Origin: Legionella sp. PATHC035
GTDB taxonomy: Bacteria > Pseudomonadota > Gammaproteobacteria > Legionellales > Legionellaceae
DNA: 64,000 bases
Assembly: GCF_026191115.1 (NCBI RefSeq)
Contig: NZ_JAPHOT010000001.1
Span: forward strand, 434,001 to 498,000
Direction: 5' to 3'
A program made the translations under genes and the position numbers. Below, piece by piece: positions 55,652 to 64,000 of the stretch; within the stretch, counting starts at the first letter, position 1, and every line of letters starts with the position of its first letter. The notes beneath the pieces are model-generated. The model saw only the letters and a list, made by a program, of their open reading frames with translations. It was not told the DNA's origin and did no database searches.

Positions 55652-58093
55652 TTAATGGGTATGTAAATCATTATTTTTAATTTTTTTTGATCTTTTACCC
55701 ACTAAAGCCTCAGATTGTACATTTGTTGGCTGATTTACCCAAGGACTGCGTTGTAAAGCCAGTTCTAAAACCTGTTCTATGGTCTTAACTGGATGGATTG
55801 TTAGCTTACGCAAAACATTATCTGGTATCTCTTCCAGGTCTTTTACATTTTCCTCGGGAATAATGACATGCTTAATTCCGCCTCGATGAGCCGCCAATAA
55901 TTTCTCTTTTAGACCACCAATTGGCAATACCTGCCCTCTCAACGTGATTTCCCCTGTCATCGCTACATCTGCTTTAACAGGAATATGAGTCACTACCGAA
56001 ACCAAAACAGTACACATACCAATACCAGCACTTGGACCATCTTTGGGAGTAGCCCCTTCAGGAACGTGGACGTGGAAGTCATTCTTATCATAAAAATCAT
56101 CGGGTAAGCCAAAATTTTGAGCTCGACTTCGTACAACGGTCATCGCAGCATGAATGGACTCCTGCATGACCTCGCCCAATTGACCAGTATGCGTGACCTT
56201 CCCTTTACCGGGCATCATCGATGCTTCTATTGTTAGCAGCTCTCCGCCCACACTTGTCCAAGCTAAGCCTGTAACTTGGCCCACTTGATCAAACTCTTCT
56301 GCTAAGCCATATCGAAACTTTTTCACACCTAAATATTTTTCGATATTACTGGTAGTTACAGTCATTTTTTTAACTTTTTTATTCGAGAGGATTTCCTTTA
56401 CGACTTTTCTACAAATACTCGCAATATCTCGTTCTAAATTACGTACGCCTGCCTCACGAGTATAGTGGCGAATAACTTCTCGAATTGCCCCTTCACTAAT
56501 ATGAATTTCTTGATTACTTAAACCATTCAAGACGACTTGTTTTGGAACCAGATATTTATCAGCAATGCTGACTTTCTCATCCTCTGTATAACCTGCCAGT
56601 CGAATCACTTCCATTCTATCCAATAACGGAGCAGGAATTTCTAAAGAATTTGCTGTCGCAATGAACATCACGTCACTCAAATCATAATCTACTTCAAGAT
56701 AATGATCGTTGAACGTATGGTTCTGCTCTGGATCAAGTACTTCAAGCAATGCTGCAGCAGGATCTCCACGGAAATCCATCGCCATTTTATCGACTTCGTC
56801 CAACATGATGAGAGGATTTTTTACTCCAGCCTTACATAATTTCTGAATTATTTTTCCTGGCATGGATCCAATATAAGTTCTTCTATGACCGCGAATTTCT
56901 GCTTCATCCCTTACGCCACCCAAAGCAATACGAATAAAGGTACGACCTGTAGCATTGGCAATGGATTGTCCTAATGAAGTTTTACCCACTCCTGGAGGTC
57001 CAACCAGACAAAGTATAGGGCCTTTTAATCGTTTAACTCTTTGTTGAACGGCCAGATATTCGATGATACGTTCTTTAACCCGCTCTAGACCATAATGTTC
57101 TTTATCTAATAATTTCTCTGCTTTGAGTAAATCAAATTGAATTTTAGTTCTCTTTTTCCAGGGTACTGAAAGCATCCAATCAAGATAGTTGCGGATCACC
57201 GTAGCCTCAGCAGACATAGGTGACATCATTTTCAATTTATGAAGTTCGGCGAGTGATTTCTCCTTGGCTTCCTTGGGCATTCCAGCTTTGTTAATGGAAT
57301 TTTCCAATTGCTCAATTTCATTTCCTTCTTCACCCAACTCGCCCAATTCTTTCTGAATTGCTTTCATTTGTTCATTTAGATAATACTCACGCTGACTTTT
57401 CTCCATTTGTCGCTTGACTCGACCTCTCACACGCTTTTCAACGTGTAACAAGTCAATTTCGTTTTCAATGGCAGACATTAAACGCTCAAGGCGAGTACCT
57501 ACATCTAAAGTTTCCAGTAACTCCTGTTTGTCATCGACCTTCAGTGTTAAATGAGCAGCTATTGTATCAGCCAAACGCCCTGGTTCTTCTATTCCAGCAA
57601 GCGGAGACAGAACTTCAGGTGGAATTTTTTTATTCAGTTTGATGTATTGCTCAAACTGCGACATTAAAGAACGCATCAAGATACCAATATCTGGTTCTTG
57701 TACCGCAGCATTTGCATCTTCTAATAATTCAAGATCAGCTTCCAGATATCCTTTCGCCTGATTATATTCTTTTGCCCTGGCACGCTTTTCCCCTTCGACT
57801 AAAACTTTTACGGTGCCATCCGGTAATTTTAATAACTGCAAAACACTGGATAATGTTCCGACCTGAAATATGTCAGCCTCACCCGGGTCGTCATTGGATG
57901 ATTTTTTCTGTGCTACCAGAAAGATTTGCTTACTATCAACCATAGCCGCTTCTAAGGCTTTGATTGATTTTCCTCTTCCAACAAAAAGAGGAATAACCAT
58001 ATGAGGGTAGACCACTACGTCTCTTAATGGTAATACAGGTATATTCGACAGTTTTTCTGCCTCATTCGAAGTCTCTATAATTTCAGTGGACAT
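55652..58093 (-). CDS. lon: ATP-dependent protease Lon
   Basis: A hexameric AAA+ protease degrading misfolded and regulatory proteins. Of 813 residues, about 15-210 are the substrate-binding LAN domain and 210-330 a coiled-coil. The AAA module has GPPGVGKTSLGQ (Walker A) and a LDEVDKMAMD Walker B. The protease domain has PKDGPSAGIGMCT (catalytic Ser) and GGLKEKLLAAHRGGIK (catalytic Lys). A weak hairpin (55612-55628) follows. I found no convincing sigma-32 promoter in the 164-bp gap before it. Confidence 0.97.
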   Translation of the reverse strand: MSTEIIETSNEAEKLSNIPVLPLRDVVVYPHMVIPLFVGRGKSIKALEAAMVDSKQIFLVAQKKSSNDDPGEADIFQVGTLSSVLQLLKLPDGTVKVLVEGEKRARAKEYNQAKGYLEADLELLEDANAAVQEPDIGILMRSLMSQFEQYIKLNKKIPPEVLSPLAGIEEPGRLADTIAAHLTLKVDDKQELLETLDVGTRLERLMSAIENEIDLLHVEKRVRGRVKRQMEKSQREYYLNEQMKAIQKELGELGEEGNEIEQLENSINKAGMPKEAKEKSLAELHKLKMMSPMSAEATVIRNYLDWMLSVPWKKRTKIQFDLLKAEKLLDKEHYGLERVKERIIEYLAVQQRVKRLKGPILCLVGPPGVGKTSLGQSIANATGRTFIRIALGGVRDEAEIRGHRRTYIGSMPGKIIQKLCKAGVKNPLIMLDEVDKMAMDFRGDPAAALLEVLDPEQNHTFNDHYLEVDYDLSDVMFIATANSLEIPAPLLDRMEVIRLAGYTEDEKVSIADKYLVPKQVVLNGLSNQEIHISEGAIREVIRHYTREAGVRNLERDIASICRKVVKEILSNKKVKKMTVTTSNIEKYLGVKKFRYGLAEEFDQVGQVTGLAWTSVGGELLTIEASMMPGKGKVTHTGQLGEVMQESIHAAMTVVRSRAQNFGLPDDFYDKNDFHVHVPEGATPKDGPSAGIGMCTVLVSVVTHIPVKADVAMTGEITLRGQVLPIGGLKEKLLAAHRGGIKHVIIPEENVKDLEEIPDNVLRKLTIHPVKTIEQVLELALQRSPWVNQPTNVQSEALVGKRSKKIKNNDLHTH

Positions 58094-58257
58094 AATGAAC
58101 CCTTATTCAAACGAAAAACTTTATTTAAAATTCACGCGACTACTAATTATAATTTAAAAGGAAGGGAGAGTTATTGCAAGAAAACAAAGCGTTATAATGA
58201 AGAAAGTTGTCTAAAGAACGTCTCTCCCACACTAGGTGCAGGAGAGGAGTAGAAATA

Positions 58258-59532
58258 CTACTCTTGACCACCTGCTGCACTCTTCATCCCTTCTTGCTCA
58301 TAAATAAGAATTGGTTTTGATGCGCTATTTACAGCACTCTCATCAACTACAACCTTAATTACTCCTTCAAGAGAAGGTAATTCATACATGGTGTCTAATA
58401 GAATATTTTCAAGTATAGCACGTAAACCGCGTGCACCCATTTTGCGTTCAAGCGCTTTTTTGGCGATAGCAATCAATGCTTCTTCTCTAAATTCAAGCTC
58501 TACACCTTCCATTTTAAATAGAGACTGGAATTGTTTCGTCAAAGCGTTTTTAGGATTAGTTAAAATATCGATAAGAGCTGATTCATCCAGTTCTTGCAAA
58601 GTAGCAACGACTGGCAATCGGCCAACAAACTCGGGTATTAATCCATATTTGATCAAATCATCTGATTCTAACTGGTTCAATACTTTCGATATTTCATCAT
58701 TACTTTCTTTTTTATTTTTTAATTGAGCAGAGAATCCAATGCCTGACTTATCACTTCGCTCTCTGATTACCTTCTCCAATCCAGCAAAAGCACCACCGCA
58801 AATAAATAAAATATTGGAAGTATCCACTTGTAAAAATTCTTGTTGTGGATGTTTACGTCCGCCTTGGGGTGGAACAGAAGCAATGGTCCCTTCAATGAGT
58901 TTTAGAAGAGCTTGTTGCACTCCTTCACCAGAAACATCGCGTGTAATCGAGGGATTATCAGACTTACGTGATATTTTATCAATTTCATCGATGTACACGA
59001 TACCATGTTGTGCTTTATCCACGTCATAATCACACTTTTGTAAAAGTTTCTGGATAATATTTTCAACGTCTTCACCGACATAACCCGCTTCAGTCAATGT
59101 AGTGGCATCTGCCATAGCAAATGGAACATTGAGAATTCGAGCTAATGTTTGGGCTAAAAGTGTTTTTCCGCTACCAGTTGGACCTATAAGTAAGATATTA
59201 CTTTTACCAAGTTCCACTCCGTCTTCACTTTTGTGTTGTAATCGCTTGTAGTGATTGTAAACAGCTACGGACAAGACTTTTTTTGCATGCGATTGTCCTA
59301 TGACGTACTCATCCAAAAAGTTTGAGATTTCTTTGGGTGATGGTAAACGTACTTCAGCTTCTTCGTGAGCTTCGTGTGTTTCTTCACGAATGATATCATT
59401 ACAGAGCTCTACACATTCATCACAGACAAATACAGAAGGACCAGCAATCAATTTTTTTACTTCATGTTGGCTCTTTCCACAAAAAGAACAATACAAAACT
59501 TTATCGCCACTTCCGTTACCGGATTTACTCAT
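58258..59532 (-). CDS. clpX: ATP-dependent Clp protease unfoldase ClpX
   Basis: The hexameric unfoldase of ClpXP. The start is at 59532 ([20 protein letters not shown]), giving 424 residues; the frame reaches 59595 but that part is not conserved. The zinc finger has CSFCGK and [11 protein letters not shown]. Walker A is [13 protein letters not shown], Walker [11 protein letters not shown], the pore loop GYVGED. A hairpin (58224-58249) lies past its stop. clpP is upstream across a 289-bp gap with a repeat. Confidence 0.97.
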   Translation of the reverse strand: MSKSGNGSGDKVLYCSFCGKSQHEVKKLIAGPSVFVCDECVELCNDIIREETHEAHEEAEVRLPSPKEISNFLDEYVIGQSHAKKVLSVAVYNHYKRLQHKSEDGVELGKSNILLIGPTGSGKTLLAQTLARILNVPFAMADATTLTEAGYVGEDVENIIQKLLQKCDYDVDKAQHGIVYIDEIDKISRKSDNPSITRDVSGEGVQQALLKLIEGTIASVPPQGGRKHPQQEFLQVDTSNILFICGGAFAGLEKVIRERSDKSGIGFSAQLKNKKESNDEISKVLNQLESDDLIKYGLIPEFVGRLPVVATLQELDESALIDILTNPKNALTKQFQSLFKMEGVELEFREEALIAIAKKALERKMGARGLRAILENILLDTMYELPSLEGVIKVVVDESAVNSASKPILIYEQEGMKSAAGGQE

Positions 59533-59712
59533 AACCAAACCCCTTCTTACAACGATTATCGGAAAAAAAGATAATATATGTAAAATATTAGTCAATCAGA
59601 AAAAGATATGCCACTGTTTTTCACGCAACTACTTTCTTTAAAAACAAAAAGAAATACGAAAAAAAGTAATAATGAATCAATATAAAAGAACCCTAATCGC
59701 ATTCCTAGCCTG

Positions 59713-59774
59713 GGTGCAGCGAAGCGGAACCCGGTAAATCTGAACCTAAAACCCAGGTTCCGCTTCACTGCACC
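59713..59774. repeat. long palindrome of the CCTGGGT/GGAACC type between clpP and clpX
   Basis: GGTGCAGCGAAGCGGAACC (59713-59731) and GGTTCCGCTTCACTGCACC (59756-59774) pair over 19 bp with one G-T step. A second, overlapping pairing (ACCCAGGT with ACCTGGGT) can form at the right arm. It breaks up the clpP-clpX gap. Smaller relatives are at 15633 and near 35850. Confidence 0.78.
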
Positions 59775-59821
59775 TGGGTTATGATACATTATAGTTCAGT
59801 TCTTTGAATTTAAAGTTATAG

Positions 59822-60460
59822 TTACTCTTTTTTATTCACTGACTCTCGATCATAAAGCACTCTATCAACTAAGCCGTACTCAACAGCTTGTGTCGCACTC
59901 ATAAAATTATCACGTTCGGTATCACGCATAATCTGATCAGGTGTCTTTTTAGTATGATGTGCCATAATTGTATTTAAACGTTCTCTTACGGCTAATGTCT
60001 CGCGCGCATGAATTTCAATATCAGTAGCTTGGCCTCGATAACCACCTAAAGGTTGATGAATCATTACTCGTGAGTTTGGCAAACAGAATCTCTTACCTTC
60101 AGCTCCGGCACAAAGTAACAAGGCAGCAGCGCTAGCTGCTTGCCCTATACACAAAGTACTGACATCAGGTTTAATAAACTGGATGGTATCGTAAATTGCT
60201 AAGCCAGCGGTTACTACACCTCCAGGAGAATTAATATAGAGAGAAATATCTTTTTCAGGGTTTTCAGACTCAAGAAACAACAATTGAGCAACTACCAAAT
60301 TAGCCATATGGTCTTCAACTTCACCTAAGAGAAAGATAATACGTTCTTTTAATAATCTTGAATAAATATCATACGAACGCTCACCACGTGAGGTCTGTTC
60401 AATAACCATTGGGACTAATCCACTGGCATTGCGAATTATGTTATCTGAATATCCCGACAT
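59822..60460 (-). CDS. clpP: ATP-dependent Clp protease proteolytic subunit ClpP
   Basis: The serine protease of ClpXP, a tetradecamer. It has 212 residues: [14 protein letters not shown] holds the nucleophile Ser, [19 protein letters not shown] the His, and the Asp lies in the later helix near DRDN-type residues ([10 protein letters not shown]). The start [29 protein letters not shown] is typical, with the propeptide. It begins 4 bp after the tig stop, so the two are co-transcribed. Confidence 0.97.
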   Translation of the reverse strand: MSGYSDNIIRNASGLVPMVIEQTSRGERSYDIYSRLLKERIIFLLGEVEDHMANLVVAQLLFLESENPEKDISLYINSPGGVVTAGLAIYDTIQFIKPDVSTLCIGQAASAAALLLCAGAEGKRFCLPNSRVMIHQPLGGYRGQATDIEIHARETLAVRERLNTIMAHHTKKTPDQIMRDTERDNFMSATQAVEYGLVDRVLYDRESVNKKE

Positions 60461-60464
60461 ACAA

Positions 60465-61805
60465 TTACTCTCCTTTTTTCTCAGTTGCTTCAGTTGCAGG
60501 CTTAGGATTCATGATTGAATCATAATCTTTGTTCTTGTATTTAATTTTTGCATCTTCAGCAATTTTATCTGCAACCATTTCTTCCATAACAATCGCTTCA
60601 ATTTCAGCCATATGCTCTTTGCTGCTTTGATACCAAGAACGCAACTCATCAGGATTCTCATAAGCACTGGCAAATCGTTCAATTACCGCATTCACTTTAT
60701 CTTTATCTGCAACAATTTGATGTTTTTTAACATATTCAGAAAAGAGCAACCCAAGATGAACACGACGTTTTGCTTGTTCTTCAAACAGCTCACGAGGAAA
60801 ATCAGGTATCTTTTCATTGTCATGATGTTCATGTCCAAAAAGACGATGATACATATCATGTTTCAAATGTTCGATTTCTTTGTCAATTAAAGCTAATGGC
60901 AATTCAATAACATTAACTTCCATTAATTTATCAAACAGCTTTTCTCTGTTCATCATACTGACGCGACGCTCTAACTCACGAGCCATATTCTCTTTAATGT
61001 CTTTTTTCAATGCGTCAATGCCACCTTCTTTGATATTAAATTTCTCAGCAAAGGCTTCGTTGAGTTCAGGCAATTTTCCTTCCATCACAGTGTGAAGTGT
61101 AATTTTGAAAACAGCTTCTTTTCCTGCTAATTCTTTATGTCCATAATCCTCAGGGAAGGTTACTTTAATATCAAACGACTTATCCTTTTTATTACCAATA
61201 ATTCCTTCTTCAAAGCCAGGGATCATCGATCCTGAACCAATGACTAACTCATGTCCTTTAGCGCTACCGCCTTCAAACAGTTTATCATCAAGGTATCCTT
61301 CAAAATCGATAACTACTTTGTCGCCTTTTTTGACTGCACGGGATACATCATGCCATTCTTTATTTTGTTCACGAAGTTTATCCAACATGTCTTCAACGTC
61401 TTTATCTGTAACTTCTGAACGAGCCAGCTCAACAGCCGCTTGATTTAATTCTACAATTTCAAATACAGGCATTACTTCAAATATTGCGGAGTATTTAAAG
61501 TCTTTTCCTTTCTCTAGTTGCTCAGGTTCAACAGAGGGATAGCCCGCAGGAACTAATTCATTTTTTTGTAATGCTTCAAACAAAGTAGATTGCACCATAT
61601 CTCGAGCGACTTCTTCACGAACACTTTGTGAATAGCGACTGACAACAACTTGGAAGGGTACTTTACCAGGACGAAAACCATCAATCTTAACTTTGCGAGC
61701 AAGATTCTTGAGACGTAAGCTCACTTCTTCCTCAACTTTCTCTGAAGGTACAGAAACTGTTACCTTACGTTCCAAACCTTTTAGGGTCTCAACAGAAACT
61801 TGCAT
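60465..61805 (-). CDS. tig: trigger factor
   Basis: A ribosome-bound chaperone and prolyl isomerase of 446 residues, starting at 61805 ([20 protein letters not shown]) after AGAGGTGAT; the frame runs on into tRNA-Leu and must be cut there. The ribosome-binding loop has [14 protein letters not shown], the FKBP domain [13 protein letters not shown] and FEEGIIGNK, and the C-terminal arms are helical. The tRNA-Leu ends 32 bp upstream, so tig may also be read from the tRNA promoter at 62315. Confidence 0.96.
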   Translation of the reverse strand: MQVSVETLKGLERKVTVSVPSEKVEEEVSLRLKNLARKVKIDGFRPGKVPFQVVVSRYSQSVREEVARDMVQSTLFEALQKNELVPAGYPSVEPEQLEKGKDFKYSAIFEVMPVFEIVELNQAAVELARSEVTDKDVEDMLDKLREQNKEWHDVSRAVKKGDKVVIDFEGYLDDKLFEGGSAKGHELVIGSGSMIPGFEEGIIGNKKDKSFDIKVTFPEDYGHKELAGKEAVFKITLHTVMEGKLPELNEAFAEKFNIKEGGIDALKKDIKENMARELERRVSMMNREKLFDKLMEVNVIELPLALIDKEIEHLKHDMYHRLFGHEHHDNEKIPDFPRELFEEQAKRRVHLGLLFSEYVKKHQIVADKDKVNAVIERFASAYENPDELRSWYQSSKEHMAEIEAIVMEEMVADKIAEDAKIKYKNKDYDSIMNPKPATEATEKKGE

Positions 61806-61837
61806 TAATATCACCTCTTGGAATTTATAATGATAAA

Positions 61838-61922
61838 TGGTGCGAAAGGAGAGACTCGAACTCTCACGGGTCGCCCCGCTGGAACCTAAATCCAGTGCGT
61901 CTACCAATTCCGCCACTTTCGC
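61838..61922 (-). tRNA. tRNA-Leu (anticodon TAG)
   Basis: 85 nt with encoded CCA and a long variable arm. Acceptor GCGAAAG / CTTTCGC, anticodon loop TTTAGGT. Last of four clustered tRNAs, 32 bp before tig. Confidence 0.94.
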
Positions 61923-62008
61923 AAATCAGGTTGGATTATCAATCAGTAATTCGGTCTTGTAAAGACTCAGATAAAATCTTTAGCGATAAACCTTTTGTTT
62001 CTCTCAAA

Positions 62009-62085
62009 TGGGGTGAACGATGGGACTCGAACCCACGACAACCGGGATCACAACCCGGGGCTCTACCAACTGAGCTACGCTCACC
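62009..62085 (-). tRNA. tRNA-His (anticodon GTG)
   Basis: 77 nt. It has the extra 5' G at position -1, paired to the base before CCA, as needed by histidyl-tRNA synthetase. Anticodon loop TTGTGAT, T-loop GGTTCGAGTCC. Confidence 0.94.
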
Positions 62086-62127
62086 ATAAATCTTTTTACC
62101 AGAAATTCTTTTGAACAAGATCTGGGC

Positions 62128-62204
62128 TGGCACGCCCGGCAGGATTCGAACCTGCTACCCTCGGCTTAGAAGGCCGATGCTCTATCCAGATGAGCTACGG
62201 GCGC
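62128..62204 (-). tRNA. tRNA-Arg (anticodon TCT)
   Basis: 77 nt with encoded CCA. Acceptor GCGCCCG / CGGGCGT, anticodon loop CTTCTAA. It reads AGA/AGG codons. Confidence 0.94.
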
Positions 62205-62208
62205 ATCT

Positions 62209-62285
62209 TGGTCGGGGTAGAGGGATTCGAACCCCCGACATCCTGCTCCCAAAGCAGGCGCGCTACCAGACTGCGCTATACCCCG
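62209..62285 (-). tRNA. tRNA-Pro (anticodon TGG)
   Basis: 77 nt with encoded CCA. Acceptor CGGGGTA / TACCCCG, anticodon loop TTTGGGA. First gene of the cluster, 4 bp before tRNA-Arg. Confidence 0.94.
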
Positions 62286-62314
62286 TTTAACCCGTCCCCA
62301 AGGACAGAGCGCAG

Positions 62315-62343
62315 ATAATACTAGGTGCTTTCATCAAGGTCAA
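62315..62343 (-). promoter_or_regulatory. promoter of the tRNA Pro-Arg-His-Leu cluster
   Basis: On the minus strand TTGACC (62343-62338), a 17-bp spacer and TATTAT (62320-62315), followed by a GC-rich CTGCGCTC discriminator, typical of stringently regulated stable RNA promoters. It lies 29 bp before tRNA-Pro. Confidence 0.8.
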
Positions 62344-62526
62344 TATCTTAAATCATTTAATTTCAGTTAATTTTAAATTATTACTGCAGATATTTATTTA
62401 CCTTGACCAAATCGTCATTTTTTCAATCATCTAGGCGATTGTCCATACAATCACTCAAGTCAACTACTCGAATCTTTATTACTTTTCAGCTAGCATTGGA
62501 GATACTTTTGATCTCACTTTGAATCT

Positions 62527-63750
62527 ATGAAATTTAAACTGCTGCCTCTCTTTGACAACATGAATTACCTGCACAAAAATCATGAGCATGTTGTGCTGCC
62601 TGATATTCAATTTCAAAATGATTTTAATTACGCTTTAAACTTTTTGAAAAGCTATACAGGCAGTCAAGGTACCTTCAATAGTTACCGCAGAGAAACTGAA
62701 CGATTACTGCAATGGTCCTGGTTAATTAAAAACAAAACAATCAATGAATTAAAACGTGATGATATAGAAGACTACATTCATTTTTGCCAAAACCCACCTA
62801 AATCCTGGATTAGTTTAAAAAAAGTACCGCGATTTATTGAACAAGGCGGTACACGTATTCCCAATGAAGAATGGAGACCTTTTGTAGTTACCTTAAGTAA
62901 ATCAGCAATAAAAAATGGGCATAAACCCCAAATTGATCAATTCAATTTGTCTCAAGGAGCCATCCAAGAAATATTCGCCATTTTAAGTACCTTATTTAAT
63001 TTCTTAATTGCTGAAGAATATCTGGTTTCTAATCCAGTCGCCCTGATTCGCCAAAAAAGTAAATTTATTCGTAAACGGCAACATAATGCCCCTATCCGCA
63101 GATTGAGTTTAGTTCAGTGGAGTGCCGTGTTAGATGCAGCCGAGTCTCTAGCGGAAGAATCCCCCCTGAAACATGAACGCACTCGTTTTATGTTGAGCCT
63201 ACTATTTGGTATGTATCTACGTATCTCCGAATTGGCAGCAAGTGACCGTTGGATCCCCAGTATGAATGACTTTGCCAAGGACAGTAACGGCCATTGGTGG
63301 TTCACCACAGTTGGTAAAGGAAATAAGGAGCGACAAATCGCCGTCAGCGAAGCGATGCTCGAAAGTTTGATGCGATGGCGTTGTTTCTTGGGATTATCCC
63401 CCCTCCCTTCCCCTGCTGATAATAGCCCACTCATCCCCAAAATTCGCGGAAATGGTCCAATGAGTGATACGGCGCCGATACGAAGAATTATTCAACGCTG
63501 TTTTGACTTAGCCGGAGAGCAACTTCGGATGAAAGGTCAGAGGGAAGAGGCTGATAATTTGGCTGCAGCAACAGTTCACTGGCTAAGGCATACTGGTATT
63601 TCTGAAGATGTTAAAATTCGTCCTCGTGAACATGTACGGGATGATGCTGGCCACAGTTCAAGTGCAACCACAGATCGTTATATTGATATTGAAAAACAAG
63701 CTCGCTATCAGTCTGCCAGGAAAAAATCTATTGAGCCAGAACCCAGTTAA
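62527..63750 (+). CDS. tyrosine recombinase / phage-type integrase
   Basis: A 407-residue site-specific recombinase. Residues about 35-190 form a core-binding helical domain. The C-terminal catalytic domain shows the usual residues: Arg in YLRISELAA, Lys in VGKGNKERQIAV, HxxR in VHWLRHTG, a His in DAGHSS, and the nucleophile Tyr in TTDRYIDIE. It is divergent from the tRNA cluster. No excisionase, plasmid or phage gene is next to it here, so it may be a domesticated recombinase or the edge of an island to the right. A later ATG (MNYLHKNHEHVV) is an alternative start. Confidence 0.9.
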   Translation: MKFKLLPLFDNMNYLHKNHEHVVLPDIQFQNDFNYALNFLKSYTGSQGTFNSYRRETERLLQWSWLIKNKTINELKRDDIEDYIHFCQNPPKSWISLKKVPRFIEQGGTRIPNEEWRPFVVTLSKSAIKNGHKPQIDQFNLSQGAIQEIFAILSTLFNFLIAEEYLVSNPVALIRQKSKFIRKRQHNAPIRRLSLVQWSAVLDAAESLAEESPLKHERTRFMLSLLFGMYLRISELAASDRWIPSMNDFAKDSNGHWWFTTVGKGNKERQIAVSEAMLESLMRWRCFLGLSPLPSPADNSPLIPKIRGNGPMSDTAPIRRIIQRCFDLAGEQLRMKGQREEADNLAAATVHWLRHTGISEDVKIRPREHVRDDAGHSSSATTDRYIDIEKQARYQSARKKSIEPEPS

Positions 63751-63792
63751 GCGGAATTATGTTAGAATTGAAGTAAATTCGTAGCTTTGTTG

Positions 63793-63908
63793 CCCGGATT
63801 ATCGCAGTGTAATCCGTATACTTTGCCGTCATCCCTAGCATAGCGAAGGATCTCCGCGTTGCAGCACAAGCTTATGATAGGAGCTCTATCGCTTTAATTG
63901 CGATGATG
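63793..63908. repeat. two decayed palindromic repeats after the integrase gene
   Basis: GCCCGGATTATCGCAGTGTA (63793-63812) is a variant of the AGCGCAGCGTAAT type. It is followed by a degenerate CGTCATCC...GGATCTCC / GGAGCTCTATCGC element (63828-63908). The same two types occur in the same order at 43481-43551. Confidence 0.68.
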
Positions 63909-63959
63909 TGAACTCATAATTTGTGTATAACCCACTCTATTTATGGCTAAAGATTTATC

Positions 63960-64000
63960 ATGCTTACTCTTCGTCAAATTACTCTCAGTCGTGGCAACAA
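63960..64000 (+). CDS. start of an ABC-F family ATPase (cut by window edge)
   Basis: Only 13 codons are present: MLTLRQITLSRGN. This opening (short beta strand, then SRGxK) is typical of YheS/Uup/EttA-type ABC-F proteins, which act on the ribosome. The call rests on the N-terminus alone. No clear ribosome site is seen. Confidence 0.5.
   Translation, partial: MLTLRQITLSRGN

Noticed and set aside
58094..58257. Heat-shock (sigma-32) promoter for lon
   Set aside because: CTTGCAA is present on the minus strand, but no CCCCAT-like box follows at 13-15 bp.
59592..59789. 65-codon frame in the clpP-clpX gap
   Set aside because: It is produced by the long palindrome and has no start signal.
61806..62133. 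Protein frames reading through tRNA-Leu and tRNA-His
   Set aside because: These are translations of tRNA genes. The tig start is set at 61805 by its ribosome site and family alignment.

Overview
The window looks like chromosomal DNA of a flagellated Legionella species or a very close relative (Gammaproteobacteria, Legionellales). The evidence is the low GC content, the gene order tig-clpP-clpX-lon-hupB-ppiD, a complete flgBCDEFGHIJKL cluster beside hemF, a his operon headed by a TrpR-like regulator, and many accessory genes of Legionella type: a sterol Delta-7 reductase, a leucine-rich-repeat protein, a tandem lineage-specific paralog family, and large proteins with no recognisable bacterial function. 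The species cannot be named from sequence alone.

Layout. 1-5400: start of a DsbD-like gene, a small membrane protein, a repeat-bearing effector-like protein, a secreted small protein, a PAS-PAS-GGDEF diguanylate cyclase and a DUF423 membrane protein. 5465-10107: an APC-type amino acid permease, a TMEM175-like channel, an unknown protein and an EAL-HDOD protein. 10190-13989: three tandem paralogs of an unrecognised membrane-hairpin family plus a decayed fourth copy. 14054-18926: small unknowns, the sterol reductase, and a GNAT / PuuE-like deacetylase pair. 19011-29620: the rod-hook-basal body operon on the minus strand, read from a consensus sigma-54 promoter. 29720-37001: hemF, an LplT-like transporter, the LRR protein, a solo acyltransferase, an overlapping PhzF/GNAT pair, a cold shock protein and pyrE.

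37344-44956 is the histidine operon (TrpR-like regulator, hisG, D, C, B, H, A, F, IE), with an inverted repeat over its promoter and two non-coding insertions inside it. 45051-54802 carries rlmI, kup, rdgC, bamD, tRNA-Ser, a cytochrome b561, a membrane protein ending in host-like PSAP/PPxY motifs, and ppiD. 55047-62343 is a protein quality control block (hupB, lon, clpX, clpP, tig) flanked by two tRNA clusters (Val-Asp and Pro-Arg-His-Leu). The right end holds a tyrosine recombinase and the first codons of an ABC-F ATPase.

The core blocks are ordinary. The accessory parts of most interest are the tandem mosaic paralog family with its relic, the eukaryotic-type sterol reductase, the protein with a C-terminal late-domain-like tail, the putative operator of the TrpR-like regulator of the his operon, and a possible branched RNA between pyrE and the his operon. 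Short palindromic repeats of at least three sequence types are scattered between genes. No CRISPR array, rRNA or insertion sequence transposase was seen.
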